A stretch of DNA of 64,000 bases from Leptobrachium leishanense (lineage: Eukaryota > Chordata > Amphibia > Anura > Megophryidae), in contig RXON01001573.1 of assembly GCA_009667805.1 (NCBI GenBank), forward strand, positions 1-64,000, given 5' to 3'. Below, one piece after another: positions 46,203 through 59,199 of this stretch. Under the pieces are notes generated by a model. That model saw nothing but the letters and a program-made list of their open reading frames with translations. It was not told the DNA's origin and did no database searches. A program made the translations under genes and the position numbers. How positions within the stretch are numbered: the stretch's first letter is position 1; each line of letters starts with the position of its first letter.

Positions 46203-46849
46203 TAGTGAATCTGTTTATTCACTGTTACACTGCACTCTTAGTCACCGAGAGAACTCGCTTTATATATTGATTTGTTTTGCCGTCTCTGACATCCAAGATA
46301 TGGCTTGTTTGGTTACTTTCACCTTGTTGTGGCTCAGATATTATCTAGTATTTACTAACAATCAATCAATCAGACGCTGATTCCATTCCTGACTAGCACA
46401 TTGCAGGTGAACATGGTGGTGTATGTCCCCTCTTACATTAAGTATCTTGTTCGGGGCATTTAATTGATACAAATACCAAGAGCCGCTGCTCCAAGATTTC
46501 ATTTATGTCTTCTCTGATGCTGTTATGTCCAATTCAGTATTGCCTTTCCAGTACAGATATCGATACTACCTATTTTTGATGGGAATAGTATCTCCCTGGC
46601 ATATGACTCATTTTGGAGATACTCAAGCGATCTGAACACTTTGTATTTTGTGTATTCGTTCTACAGGATAATGCTGGCTTTTGATTTTAGCATTGGCTTT
46701 ATGCCTTAATAAAGTTTTCTTCTTTTTTTCACTTGTATTATTGCTTCCACTGGTAACACCATAAAGAAGAAGCCTTTTGAGATGAAGATCTGTATATCTA
46801 TGGACATGTAACATGTTTATTCCGCTTTCCTGTGGACTTGAGTCTATAA
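46203..46849. other. Unassigned sequence, no gene seen
   Basis: AT-rich sequence continuing the flank of the 17-bp array. An AATAAA occurs at about 46709. It may be part of the DIRS element or of an unknown insertion. Confidence 0.4.
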
Positions 46850-47112
46850 GCACTGTGTTGTGTAACTGTATGTAATTCTGATTGGCTGAATCGCGTGAAA
46901 AAAACAGTCCGTACAACAATTTCTGCACGCAAGGCTAATGCGCGCAAACGCTTTAGCGCATCTGTTTCACGCGTGCAATTTTTCGACGGATGAAAAAATG
47001 TGCGTGGATTGCAATACCAGTGTTGCTCTACGTGCGTTATCGTTTAACGCTTCGCGCACAAATTAACGCGCTGCGCTAGCGTTTTTGCGCAAAGATTGTA
47101 ATAGGGCTCTGA
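46850..47112. mobile_element. CpG-rich MITE, second copy
   Basis: The right end GATTGTAATAGGGCTCTG (reverse complement CAGAGCCCTATTACA) and the core (GCGCGCAAACGC..., GTGAAAAAAACAGTCC...CAATTTCTGC) match the MITE at 11591-12192 in inverted internal orientation. The left end is not found. Confidence 0.62.
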
Positions 47113-47147
47113 GTGTGTGTATATACATATATATATACATAGATACA

Positions 47148-47262
47148 CACAACAAAATAGTGTATAACTAGAGGTCTTTATTCATCACATGTATCTGACG
47201 CTGCCTATATAGGCTCTTATGAATAAAGACCTTTATTTAAACACTATTTTGTTGAAATAATT
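47148..47262. repeat. Inverted repeat
   Basis: CAACAAAATAGTGT...GGTCTTTATTCAT pairs with ATGAATAAAGACC...ACACTATTTTGTTG around a short centre (CTGACGCTGCCTATATAGG). Confidence 0.8.
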
Positions 47263-47272
47263 TTTCTTATCA

Positions 47273-47413
47273 GGACAAGTAGATTGGATTAACACTTAGT
47301 CCATTGGACAAGTAGATTGGATTAACACTTAGTCCATTGGACAAGTAGATTGGATTAACATTTAGTCCATTGGACAAGTAGATTGGATTAACACTTAGTC
47401 CATTGGACAAGTA
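47273..47413. repeat. 33-bp tandem repeat, about 4 copies
   Basis: GGACAAGTAGATTGGATTAA followed by CACTTAGTCCATT is repeated four times with one base change (CATTTAG), then a fifth partial copy runs into a T-run. Confidence 0.93.
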
Positions 47414-47424
47414 GATTTTTTTTT

Positions 47425-47856
47425 AAATTTCCACACCCCTGCTACTAGAAGAACTTTCCCCAACAGTTTTTTTTTTTTAAAGATCACATTTTTCCAACAC
47501 TGGCAGTTAATCACAGTAGATCCATGGGACCTACAAACGGTAATGGGTTTCAGGATAGAGATGGTCGCTCAACCCATACAAACCCTACCTCCGGGTAATA
47601 TCCCAAGAGGACAACGTATCTGCCACCTTAGAAATAGAAGACCTTCTCAGAAAGAATGATATAAAAAAAGTGATTCCTCCTGAAGAGGAATTTATAAGCA
47701 ACATATTTTAACTGTGAAAGAAGGACGGAAACTTCCATCCTCCAATAAACGTAAACAACTGAACGAACATGTAGTATATAAGCATTTCAAGATGGAAGAC
47801 ACTCCATTGCCGAAGGGAGTCTTAAATCCCAGAGATTGCTGGTCAATATAGACCTA
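47425..47856 (+). pseudogene. DIRS reverse transcriptase, N-terminal part
   Basis: In shifting frames: HWQLITVDPWDLQTVMGFRI, IEMVAQPIQT, LEIEDLLRKND-like, then INVNQLNEHVVYKHFKMED and LLVNIDL. This is the DIRS entry to the polymerase (DPWVL...GFRIEF, and VVYxHFKME before the first aspartate). The chain is cut at LVNIDL by Tc1 and continues at 49464 with KDAYLTIPV. Confidence 0.83.
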
Positions 47857-49461
<1,605 letters not shown>

Positions 49462-50650
49462 TAAAAGATGCTTATTTGACTATTCCCGTACACAATATAC
49501 TCCTGCTGGCAAAGGACCAATCGTCCATAATACGACACAGGGACTGGACAATCAATCCTTTGTCCAATTTGGGCTTCCTGATCAATTACAAAATATCTAT
49601 CCTGACACCGACACGGTCCATAGAATTCTTAGGCTTCACAGTCAATTCACATGAAATGACCCTTTCTCTGCCTTCAGCCAAGATTCAGCTGATTCACAAA
49701 GAAACCAGACACCTTCTGTCCCCACTAGAGTTCCCGTTGAGGTGGGTAGCTCCCCCTTAGGTCTCCTCTCTGCATCAATACAAACGATCTTCCGGGATTC
49801 CTGTATTACCGTGCACTTCAACGTCTGAAAGTACGATACCTGCGGACGGAATGGCTTTACCCCGATTTCATCTCTTTGGACGAAGAGTCGAGGCTAGAGA
49901 CGCAATGGTGGCTAGTCCACATAGTTACATGGAATGGCAAAGCCATTATCCATCCCACTCCAGAGTTAATCATAGGATCAGACACCAGCAGATCTTGCTG
50001 GACCGCACTGCGGATCGCTTTCCACAGGTGGCAGATGGACTTCCACAGAGATGGACTTCCACAAATTGTTTGGAGCTCCTAGCTGGATTATTTGCTATAT
50101 AAAATTTACCAAACATTTCCAAGCACGCTCCATACTTCCGAAAATGGACAATTTTCCGCTGTACACTCCATCAATCGCCAATACCAAAATTTTACAGTTG
50201 GGAACCAGACCTCATGGCCTTAGTCAGGGACGCTCTGCTTCAAACTTGGCCTTCAGGAATCCTTTATGCATTCCCTACGGCTCTACTTATTCCAACCGTG
50301 CTAGGTATGGTACAGGCACAATAATAACACCTCTATGGAAATCTCAAACATGGTTTCCACAGCTTCTGTAACTATCTGTAGATATTCCCAAACTGACCAG
50401 GTATCATCATCCAATTTGAGGGACCCGGTAAAAACGTTGCAGAATCCTCTGCAATCTCGCTAGCTCTAGCTAGTAGCTTGCAAAATATCAGGGGTCATTG
50501 GCCTTCAGTTAATATTTCACAGGCAACGGCTTCCCTATTGTCAAGTTCCTGGGCCTCATCTACCAGAAGGAGATATAATAAGGAATGGAACTCATGGGTT
50601 TCTTGGTTTGTGGAACAGGTTGATCCCATATCAGCTTCTTTATATAGTTT
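49462..50650 (+). pseudogene. DIRS reverse transcriptase and RNase H, and start of recombinase
   Basis: KDAYLTIPVHNILLLAK resumes the polymerase; SIEFLGFTVNSHEMTLSLPS and KIQLIHKETRHLLSPLEF follow. The RNase H part shows YPDFISLDEESRLETQWWL, then IIGSDTSRSCWTALRIAF and NCLELLAGLFAI. From about 50530 the tyrosine recombinase begins (SSWASSTRRRYNKEWNSWVS, then ISASLYSLL). Many frame changes are present. The chain is cut at about 50652 by the minisatellite block. Confidence 0.83.
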
Positions 50651-50684
50651 ACTAGTTGTAAAGCCTGCCCAGAGGGCAGTCTAT

Positions 50685-52790
50685 TGTGGATATACTGCCC
50701 CTGCTCATGTATACTGCCCCAGCTCGTGGATACTGCCCCAGCACGTGGATACTGCCCCAGCACGTGGATATTGCCCCAGCACGTGGATACTGCCCCAGCA
50801 CGTGGATACTGCCCCAGAACGTGGATACTGCCCCAGCAGGTGGATACTGCCCCAGCACGTGGATATTGCCCCAGCACGTGGATATTGCCCCAGCACGTGG
50901 ATATTGCCGCAGCACGTGGATACTGCCCCAGCACGTGGATACTGCCCCAGCACGTGGATATTGCCCCAGCACGTGGATATTGCCCCAGCACGTGGATATT
51001 GCCGCAGCACGTGGATACTGCCCCAGCACGTGGATATTGCCCAAGCACGTGGATATTGCCCCAGCACGTGGATATTGCCCCAGAACGTGGATACTGCCCA
51101 GCACGTGGATACTGCCCCAGCACGTGGATACTGCCCCAGCACGTGGATACTGCCCCAGCACGTGGATACTGCCCCAGAACGTGGATACTGCCCCAGCACG
51201 TGGATACTGCCCCAGCACGTGGATATTGCCCCAGCACGTGGATATTGCCGCAGCACGTGGATACTGCCCCAGCACGTGGATACTGCCCCAGCACGTGGAT
51301 ATTGCCCAGCACGTGGATATTGCCGCAGCACGTGGATACTCCCAGCACGTGGATACTGCCCCAGCACGTGGATATTGCCCCAGCACGTGGATATTGCCCC
51401 AGCACGTGGATATTGCCCCAGAACGTGGATACTGCCCCAGCACGTGGATACTGCCCCAGCACGTGGATATTGCCCCAGCACGTGGATATTGCCCCAGCAC
51501 GTGGATATTGCCGCAGCACGTGGATACTGCCCCAGCACGTGGATATTGCCCCAGCACGTGGATATTGCCCCAGCACGTGGATATTGCCGCAGCACGTGGA
51601 TATTGCCGCAGCACGTGGATACTGCCCCAGCACGTGGATATTGCCCAGCACGTGGATATTGCCCAGCACGTGGATATTGCCCCAGAACGTGGATACTGCC
51701 CCAGCACGTGGATACTGCCCCAGCACGTGGATACTGCCCCAGAACGTGGATACTGCCCAGCACGTGGATACTGCCCCAGCACGTGGATATTGCCCCAGCA
51801 CGTGGATATTGCCGCAGCACGTGGATACTGCCCCAGCACGTGGATACTGCCCCAGCACGTGGATATTGCCGCAGCACGTGGATACTGCCCCAGCACGTGG
51901 ATACTGCCCCAGCACGTGGATACTGCCCCAGCACGTGGATATTGCCCCAGCACGTGGATATTGCCCCAGCACGTGGATATTGCCCCAGCACGTGGATATT
52001 GCCCCAGAACGTGGATACTGCCCCAGCACGTGGATACTGCCCCAGCACGTGGATATTGCCCCAGCACGTGGATATTGCCGCAGCACGTGGATACTGCCCC
52101 AGCATGTGGATATTGCCCCAGCACGTGGATATTGCCCCAGCACGTGGATATTGCCGCAGCACGTGGATACTGCCCCAGCTCGTGGATACTGCCCTAGCAC
52201 GTGGATATTGCCCCAGCTCGTGGATATTGCCCCAGCTCGTGGATACTGCCCCAGCTCGTGGATACTGCCCTAGCACGTGGATATTGCCCCAGCACGTGGA
52301 TGGATACTGCCCCAGCACGTGGATATTGCCCCAGCTCGTGGATACTGCCCCAGCTCCTGGATATTGCCCCAGCACGTGGATACTGCCCCAGCACGTGGAT
52401 ACTGCCCCAGCTCGTGGATACTGCCCCAGCACGTGGATATTGCCCCAGCACGTGGATATTGCCCCAGCACGTGGATACTGCCCAGCACGTGGATACTGCC
52501 CCAGCTCGTGGATACTGCCCCAGCACGTGGATACTGCCCAGCACGTGGATATTGCCCCAGCACGTGGATACTGCCCCAGCACGTGGATACTGCCCAGCAC
52601 GTGGATATTGCCCCAGCACGTGGATACTGCCCCTGCACGTGGATACCGCCCCAGCACGTGGATACTGCCCCAGCACGTGGATACTGCCCCAGCTCGTGGA
52701 TATTGCCCCCCCCCCCGCTCGTGGATATGGCCCCCCCCGCTCGTGGATATGGCCCCCCCCGCTCGTGGATATGGCCCCCCGCTCGTGGAT
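50685..52790. repeat. 20-bp minisatellite, about 105 units
   Basis: Units are ATACTGCCCCAGCACGTGG or ATATTGCCCCAGCACGTGG, with CCGCAG, CAGAACG and AGCTCG variants; the last third uses more AGCTCGTGG, and the final units carry CCCCCCCC runs. CACGTG is present in most units. Long frames here (up to 841 codons) are by-products. Confidence 0.97.
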
Positions 52791-55620
52791 ATACTCACCT
52801 ACATCGGCCCTCCAGCGATGGCGGTCCCGCGTCCCGCTTCCAGCGTCCTCTCTCGCTCCGTTGGTCGCCGGATGACGTCACGAAAGCCTTTGACCCCCCG
52901 GGTCAAAGGCTTTCGTGACGTCATTCCGGCGAACAACGGAGCGAGAGAGGACGCTGGAAGCGGGACCGCCATCGCTGGAGGAGCTAAGGGCCGATGTAGG
53001 TGAGTATCTGTAGGCAACATCCCCCTACATTGGCCCGGAGCCTCAGCGGTGGCTGTCGTAGGCTGCTCGGCCGGCCTCCAGGCTTAGGCGACCCCCGGCT
53101 CGGCTGGGCCTGTAGGCCAAGCCAAGCCGGGGGCTCGCCTGAGCCTGGAGGCCGGCCGAGCAGCCTGCGACAGCCGGAGGACAGTCACCGCTGGAGCTCA
53201 GGGCTAATGTAGGTGAGTATGTGCTCTCCACACCCACCCTGCTTACTCGGCCGGTATCCAAGCTTAGGCGAGCCCCGCTTGGCTTGGGCCTAGAGGCCCT
53301 GCCGAGCCGGGGACTCGCCTGAGCATGGAGGCCGGTCGAGTTGCATGCTCGGCCGTCCTCCAGGCTCAGGGGAGTCCCTGGCTCGGCTGGGCCTCTAGGC
53401 CCAAGCCAAGCGGGGGCTCGCCTGAGCCTGGATGCCGACCAAGCTTAGGCGAGCCCCCGGCTTGGCGTGGGCCTAGAGGCCCAGCCGAGCCGGGGACTCG
53501 CCTGAGCCTGGAGGACGCCCGAGCATGCAACTCGACCGCCTCCATGCTCAGGCGAGTCCCCGGCTCGGCAGGGCCTCTAGGCCCAAGCCGGGGGCTCGCC
53601 TAAGCTTGGATACCGGCCGAGCAAGCAGGGTGTGTGTGTGTAGAGCACATACTCACCTACATCGGCCTCGAGTCCTCCACCGGTTCCACACATACTCACC
53701 GACATCGGCCCTTAGCTCCTCCAGCGATGGCGGTCCCGCTTGCAGCATCCTCTCTCCGTTGTTCGCCAGGATGACGTCACGAAAGCCTTTGACCCCCCGG
53801 GGGTCAAAGGCTTTCGTGACGTCATTCCGGCGAGCAACGGAGAGAGGATGCTGCAAGCGGGACCGCCATCGCTGGAGGAGCTAAGGGCCGATGTCGGTGA
53901 GTATGTGTTAGGCAACATCGGCCCTGAGCTCCAGCGGTGACCTCCTCCGGCCGAGCAGGCCTGCTCGGCCGGCCTCTACGCTTAGGCGAGTCCCCGGCTC
54001 GGCTGGGCCTGTAGGCCCAAGCCAAGCCGGGGCTCGCCTAAGCCTAGAGGCCCGCCGAGCAGCCAGCGGCAGCTGGAGGAGGTCTCCGCTGGAGCTCAGG
54101 GCCGATTTTGGGTGTATTTTTTGGGAACTTCGGCCCCGAGCTCCAGCGGAGACCTCCTCCGGCTGCCGCTGGCTGCTCGGCGGGCCTCTAGGCTTAGGCG
54201 AGTCCCCGGCTCGGCTGGGCCTGTAGGCCCAAACCGAGCCGGGGGCTCGCCTAAGCCTAGAGGGCCGCCGAGCAGCCAGCGGCAGCCGGAGGAGGTCTCC
54301 GCTGGAGCTCGGGGCCGATTTTGGGTGTATTTTTTGGGAACTTCGGCCCCGAGCTCCAGCGGAGACCTCCTCCGGCTGCCGCTGGCTGCTCGGCGGGCCT
54401 CTAGGCTTAGGCGAGTCCCCGGCTCGGCTGGGCCTGTAGGCCCAACCGAGCCGGGGGCTCGCCTAAGCCTAGAGGCCGCCGAGCAGCCAGCGGCAGCCGG
54501 AGGAGGTCTCCGTTGGAGCTCGGGGCCGATTTTTTGTTGTGTTTGTTTGGGAACTTCGGCCCCGATCCTCCAGCGGTGACCTCCTCCGGCTGCCGCTGGC
54601 TGCTCGGCGGGCCTCTAGGCTTAGGCGAGTCCCCGGCTCGTTTTGGGCCTACAGGCTCGGTTTCGCCTGAGCATGGAGGCCGGTCGGCAGCCGGTCACCG
54701 CTGGAGCTCAGGGACGCAGTAGGGGGTTATGTATGTTTTGTGTACCGCGGTGACCTCTTCCGGCCGAGCGCTGCTTCGGCCGGCCTCTAGACTCAGGCGA
54801 GTCCCCGGCTCGGTCTGGGCCTTTAGGCCCATGCCGAGCCGGGGGCTCGCCTGAGCCTGGAGGCGGTCGAGCAGCCCGCTCGACCGGAGGAGGTCACCGC
54901 TGGAGTTCTGGCCGAATTTTTCGATTGTGTTATGGGTATTTCGTCCCTGAGCTCCAGCGGGACCGGCGGCCTGCTCGGCGGACCTCCAGGCTTAGGCGAG
55001 TCCCCGGCTCGGCTGGGCCTGTATGCCCAAACCGAGCTGGGGGCTCGCCCGAGCCTGGAGGCCCGCCGAGCAGGCCGCCGGTCCCCGTTGGAGCTCAGGG
55101 ACGACGTATGGAGTTATGTATGTTTTTTTTGAACTTCGGCCCCGATCCTCCAGCGTGAGCGGATGCCGAGCGGGCTGCTCAGCCGGCTTCTAGGCTCAGG
55201 CGAGTCCCCGGCTCGGTTGGGCCTACAGGCCCAGCCGAGCCGGGGACTCGCCTGAGCCTAGAGGCCGGCTGAGCAGCCCGCTCGGCAGCCGGTCACCGCT
55301 GGAGGATCGGGGCCGATTTAGGTGAGTATGTTTTGTGAACTTCAGCCCCGAACCTCCAGCGCTGACCGACTGCGGCGGCCTATTCGGCGGACCTCTAGGC
55401 TCAGGCGAGTCCCCGGCTCGGCTGGGCCTGTTGGCCCAAACCGAGCCGGGGGCTCCCTTGAGCCTGGAGGCCCGCCGGCAGCCGGAGGACGGTCAGCGCT
55501 GGAGGATCGGGGCATCTGGCGGCCGTGTAAACACGGGTAGCTGCGCGCGGCTCGTGCCGTTTTTTTTTTTTTTCACGCGGCCGGCACGCGCAGCTACCTG
55601 TGTGTTTTAACGGCCGCTTT
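52791..55620. repeat. Tandem series of about a dozen palindromes, 170-430 bp each
   Basis: Each module is an inverted repeat around a GC-rich centre. Examples: 52791-53007 (ACTCACCTACATCGGCC to GGCCGATGTAGGTGAGT, centre with TGACGTCACGAAAGCC), 53013-53222, 53222-53650 (nested), 53690-53908 (same centre as the first), 53912-54115, 54120-54330, 54338-54540, then five to six more to 55520 and a last one at 55505-55620. Most share TTAGGCGAGTCCCCGGCTCG and its complement. Boundaries carry GTAGGTGAGTAT or related words. Confidence 0.9.
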
Positions 55621-55693
55621 CAAAAGTCCGTCGCGCATGCGCAGACGGCTTTTGGCGACGGACGTTTTTAGGCTTATTCTATTATAGTATAGA

Positions 55694-56400
55694 TGGAGTT
55701 TCTTCACTCACTTATTGGAAGATGGGAAAGTGTATCTCACGATAAATCATTTTATATCTGTGATCTCGGCTTCTCCTCAAGGGTTCAATGGAATCCCTGC
55801 AGGAAAACACCCCATTATATGTAGGTTATTAAAAGGTATACGTTGTGAACGACCCCCTGATTCCCGTTATTCATTCACCTGGGACGTTAATACAGTATTA
55901 ATCTTTCTAGAAGCTTGTTTGGATAATGATGCTGTGTCCATCAAACACATATTACAAATGATCCATTTTAATTTCCAGTAAAGAGTCTGTGACGTCGGAG
56001 CTCGGAGACTTATCTGGGTGAAGTTTTCTCCCTACTGGGGTGAAATTTCTAAATCCGACAAACTTCCTTGTCGGACGTTTTTTACCCAGCTTTTCCACAA
56101 CGTCCTAACCTTTGCACGGTACGTTGTTTAGAAGAATATTAGCATTTTACCGCCCCTGACAGGTCACCCCAATCCCAACATTTATCTCCCTACACAAACC
56201 ATACAACCCAGTGACTTCCATCACACTGACAAGGTGGGTAAATGGATCATGTTGGAGGCTGGTGTAGACGTCTCCATGTTTTGAGCTCATTCTTCCCAGA
56301 GTGCTTCTGCATCCGGAGATTCTCGTGGATGTCGTCTTGAAGACATTGAAACCAGCAGACTGGTCCAGAGAATCCACCTTTAAGGAATTCCCAGACTGAT
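55694..56400 (+). pseudogene. DIRS tyrosine recombinase, C-terminal part
   Basis: From 55697: FFTHLLEDGKVYLTINHFIS, then NGIPAGKHPIICRLLKGI and YSFTWDVNTVLIFLEACL. After about 55980 the catalytic part is in broken frames: GKWIMLEAGVDVSMF, AHSSQSASAS (H-x-x-R region with R replaced by Q) and KPADWSRESTFKEF. The usual tyrosine that follows STFxxF is not visible. This enzyme would integrate the circular DIRS cDNA. Confidence 0.85.
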
Positions 56401-56454
56401 TCAGGTTTAAACCAGTGATTCACATGTCCCAGTCACTGATTAACTAGACTTTCA

Positions 56455-56495
56455 ACTCACATAATATGAAGCCTCCGTGTCTTGTGGGATAATTT
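56455..56495 (+). repeat. Internal complementary region of the DIRS element
   Basis: CATAATATGAAGCCTCCGTG then TCTTGTGGGAT is the reverse complement of the outer end of the left terminal repeat (39396-39430) and resembles the outer end of the right one (56789-56812). DIRS elements use such a region to template their circular ends. Confidence 0.8.
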
Positions 56496-56579
56496 ATTGT
56501 TTCAGCCTAAGTCGGAGTTCGGAAGAATTCATTCAAGTTAGAGTTATGAGATTTAATCGTTATCAATTGACACGGGTTA

Positions 56580-56812
56580 TTCAAGTTCATCGTTCTTTGC
56601 TCAAGAAAAGAGGATTTGGATAAGGTTACCTCAGGATTTATACGAGTGACTGCCCGCTGATTGGTCAGCACGACGCAAGAGACATTACTATTGGACGGTT
56701 CATTGTTATGTTATTAAGAGAACTTAAAATACTTTGTATTTTGTCATTTGTTCTTTGCTGCTATCGGCTAAAGTAAAGAAAACAATAACATAATATTCGC
56801 CTCCGTGTCTTT
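56580..56812 (+). repeat. Right inverted terminal repeat of the DIRS element
   Basis: TCGTTCTTTGCTCAAGAAAA to CGCCTCCGTGTCTTTAC is the reverse complement of 39405-39640, with scattered differences. Confidence 0.92.
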
Positions 56813-56815
56813 ACT

Positions 56816-58060
56816 ATAATTACGATTCACCATCAATGAAATAGGGGAATCTGGGAACTCTAGTCCATCCTTCTCTTCATTTAACGAAGAGTTACAGGAA
56901 GGGATCAGCCTTTTTGCGATTTGGCTTGAACCTGAGAGCATGGCTGTGCCATGTGCTGTGCATATCTGGATGGGTAAATGACTGTTGCTCTTGTTGATAC
57001 CTCTGTATATCACCTACCTATGCTGAGTTTTTGTTTTATTGCAGTGTCCAGTGTCACATACTTACTACACTCCAGAAGGGCACGTGACTTGGCGAAGTGG
57101 ATACAGGGCTAAAAATCACTATTCGTCTGAACTAGACCCAAAATAATGACTATGTAGCACACTATCCCACTTCCCTTAATCACGTCCACCACAGGTCTGC
57201 TAATCTATAAAATGGAGGTGACCTGAAACACCCCATTCAATTATACACTTAAAAAACACAGTTTAGAAGACCAACTCCACCAATCCCAATTTAGTAGATT
57301 GTCTCGAAACTCAGGACATTATAATAATGCCTCTTCAGATAATGGGATTCATATATCAGACAAAGGCAGAGCTTAATAAATGGTTTATAATGACGGAAAG
57401 AGTCACACCGCATTTAACATATAAAAATATATTCTAATATTTACGCTCACAACCAGAAACCTATCCTTACAAAACAAGCTTGAATCTCTACGGGGGGGGG
57501 GGGGGGTATCTCTGGAGAAACGGCAGTTAGCCTCACTTGAGTAAAAAGCACATGGTATAGCCTGGGAGGGGGATTTATACACTCCTCGTGCTGCTCAGAT
57601 TTCAGGACACCAAGGAGTGTCCAGCCCGCCCATCTCCCAGAATCCCTTTCAACTCTCAGACATGCTCATTACATTCCTCAACCTATCTTTAGGATACCTT
57701 TGATTAATTTAATTCTGGCCAAGGGAGGCTCCACTCAGGCTGGTGATCGTTTAACACCTTAAAGTAGTGAGCCCCTCCAAATCTTCCTCTGACTGAATGG
57801 GCCAAGTAGATCCACAGGCAGCATTCACACATACCCCAAATAAGAGGAACTAACTTGCTTTGTAGCCCGGGGGGGGGGATTAGACCCATTGGGACGTTAA
57901 TCATCTCCTCTGAATACATTAAGCCAGCAGCGCTTTACACTTATTAATACTTATGATTTACCAGGCCATGTCGGTGACATCCAGGGTTTAATGTTTAACC
58001 TTTTATTTCTATTGACTTCTCTTTAAAGTCAATTCATTTATATCCATCACCGCGTGCCTC
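56816..58060. other. Intronic or intergenic sequence, no gene seen
   Basis: I find no exon with splice signals and no transposon that I recognise. Two poly-G runs occur at about 57491-57508 and 57869-57880. The next smarcd3 exon, expected in this direction, is not here. Confidence 0.5.
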
Positions 58061-58274
58061 ACACTATCGGCTGGTATACACACCCCGGGTACACCTATAC
58101 ACGCACCTCACCTTTTGGTTACAGTTACAAGTTTCGTCTCTGGGACAGCAGCCAGTCTCCTGTCAGCATGTACACACACATACACACACACACACACCTC
58201 CAGGTCTCTGCTCTGGGACAGCAGCAAGTCCTGTATACACCCTGGGTACATATATACACATACACGCTCCTCAC
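58061..58274. repeat. Two extra partial copies of a smarcd3 exon end plus donor region
   Basis: The 3' end of the exon at 58275-58397 is repeated at about 58199-58233 and 58127-58163, each with CTCTGGGACAGCAGC. They are joined by TATACACCCTGGGTACATAT or TATACACACCCCGGGTACAC and by CTCACCTT. On the minus strand, copy two would encode [12 protein letters not shown] and is followed by GTGTGT; copy three is degraded and contains a stop. The period is about 75 bp. Confidence 0.85.
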
Positions 58275-58397
58275 CTTCAGGTCTCTGCTCTGGGACAGCA
58301 GCCAGTCCTGTATGTATCCTTTTGGGTCTCGGGAGAAGCTCAGCATAAAATCTCTTTGAATTTTCAGTTGATTAATAGATTCAATGGTCTCGTGGAT
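58275..58397 (-). CDS. smarcd3: smarcd3 exon (BAF60C), 41 codons, phase 0 to phase 0
   Basis: On the minus strand the exon follows an acceptor CTCTCTATGCAG and opens with ATC CAC GAG ([16 protein letters not shown]), then [17 protein letters not shown] and LSQSRDLK, and ends at a donor GTGAGG. 123 bp is exactly 41 codons. The residues [12 protein letters not shown] and SQSRDLK are those of SMARCD3; SMARCD1 and SMARCD2 have LKTQ and different residues after FS. The protein is a subunit of SWI/SNF (BAF) remodelling complexes with roles in heart and muscle. This part follows the SWIB domain and forms a helical segment. It joins in frame to the exon at 63456-63591. Confidence 0.95.
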
Positions 58398-59199
58398 CTG
58401 CATAGAGAGGACGACATGTGAGACGCTACGGATTGTGCAGGACACGTCCAGCAAAAGATTTAATCAATGAGTGAATGGACAGACGCAGGGAATTCAACGC
58501 ACATTCTGTCCAATTTGGCACGTACAATGACTCCTTCCCACCCATGTGCTGAACGCGAGGTCAGGATCAAAGGCTTCAGGACCTTTGGGAACCAGGACCA
58601 ACCACTGGTTCTAAACGTGCAGCCGTTTGATTGGCTGAAGTCCAGCCCCTGCGATCACGTGACACGCTGCAGGCAGCGTCATATCCAGGAAGGCTTTGGG
58701 CGAGACCATCAATGGATTTAGATAGGTTTTTAATCTAAACTAAAGGGTTAAAATGAGGGATGGGGTGAAGAAGTCAGAAGGGGCTGATGTTTAGCTCCTC
58801 CTTTCCTTTTCCCCCTCCCGTTTTAATCTTACAGTGTCCCTTTAACTTTGTCTTATTGATCTGTCGGCAGCAAAAGAACCTTTAACAAAAATCAAAGGAA
58901 AAGTTTAAATCTGCCTAGTAACAGCGGGTATAACCACAGCCAATCACAAATAATCAGTGCACTCTTTGCTCCAATCACTAGGCTGCTGGCAGTATAAGAG
59001 AAAGGTGCAGGTGATCCTCTCCCTCTTTCTTTCGTTGGAAAGGAAGATGTGTTTGAACGGAGCACAAGGAGGAGGGAAACCAGAACATGTGGTATGGAAA
59101 TGGAGAATACCTCGAAGGACGAGAAGCTGGAGCAGTCATTAACGTACGACAAATCATAAACTAAAACAATAAAGAGATGTCACATGAAATGCTGGCAGA
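58398..59199 (-). other. smarcd3 intron, unique part
   Basis: This is the 3' part of the intron next to the acceptor of the 58275-58397 exon. I see no coding sequence and no known element. A repeat-like prelude (GCAGAGAGAAACCAGCCTG) near 59191 leads into the satellite. Confidence 0.6.

Larger units (their letters stand above)
50655..55693. other. 5-kb insertion in the DIRS recombinase: minisatellite plus palindrome block
   Basis: The DIRS coding is interrupted after ISASLYSLL and resumes at 55697 with FFTHLLEDGKVY. The block opens with TAGTTGTAAAGCCTGCCCAG and closes with GGCTTATTCTATTATAG. TATAGT-like bases lie at both edges but a clear target duplication cannot be fixed. In plan (minisatellite then tandem palindromes) it resembles the hAT element at 329-1638. 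I do not assign a class. Confidence 0.6.

Noticed and set aside
45200..46380. A frame that looks like a signal peptide (LLWALILLSLPAISTAQ) followed by 17-residue cysteine repeats
   Set aside because: It starts with GTG, not ATG, the first part lies in one of two imperfect 140-bp tandem copies, and the rest is the 17-bp satellite open in all frames.
50478..53020. Frames up to 841 codons of YCPSTWILPQHVD repeats
   Set aside because: Products of the 20-bp minisatellite; equally long frames exist on the other strand.
50655..55693. Helitron or Maverick as carrier of the minisatellite-palindrome block
   Set aside because: No TC start, CTRR hairpin end, Rep/helicase, polymerase B or integrase sequence is visible, and the target duplication cannot be fixed.
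56816..58060. The missing C-terminal smarcd3 exon
   Set aside because: I looked on the minus strand for the acidic and HQPW-type motifs of the SMARCD C-terminus and found none.
58061..58274. A second true smarcd3 exon in the repeated exon-end copies
   Set aside because: Each copy lacks the start of the exon and a good acceptor; copy three has a stop. They are partial duplications.
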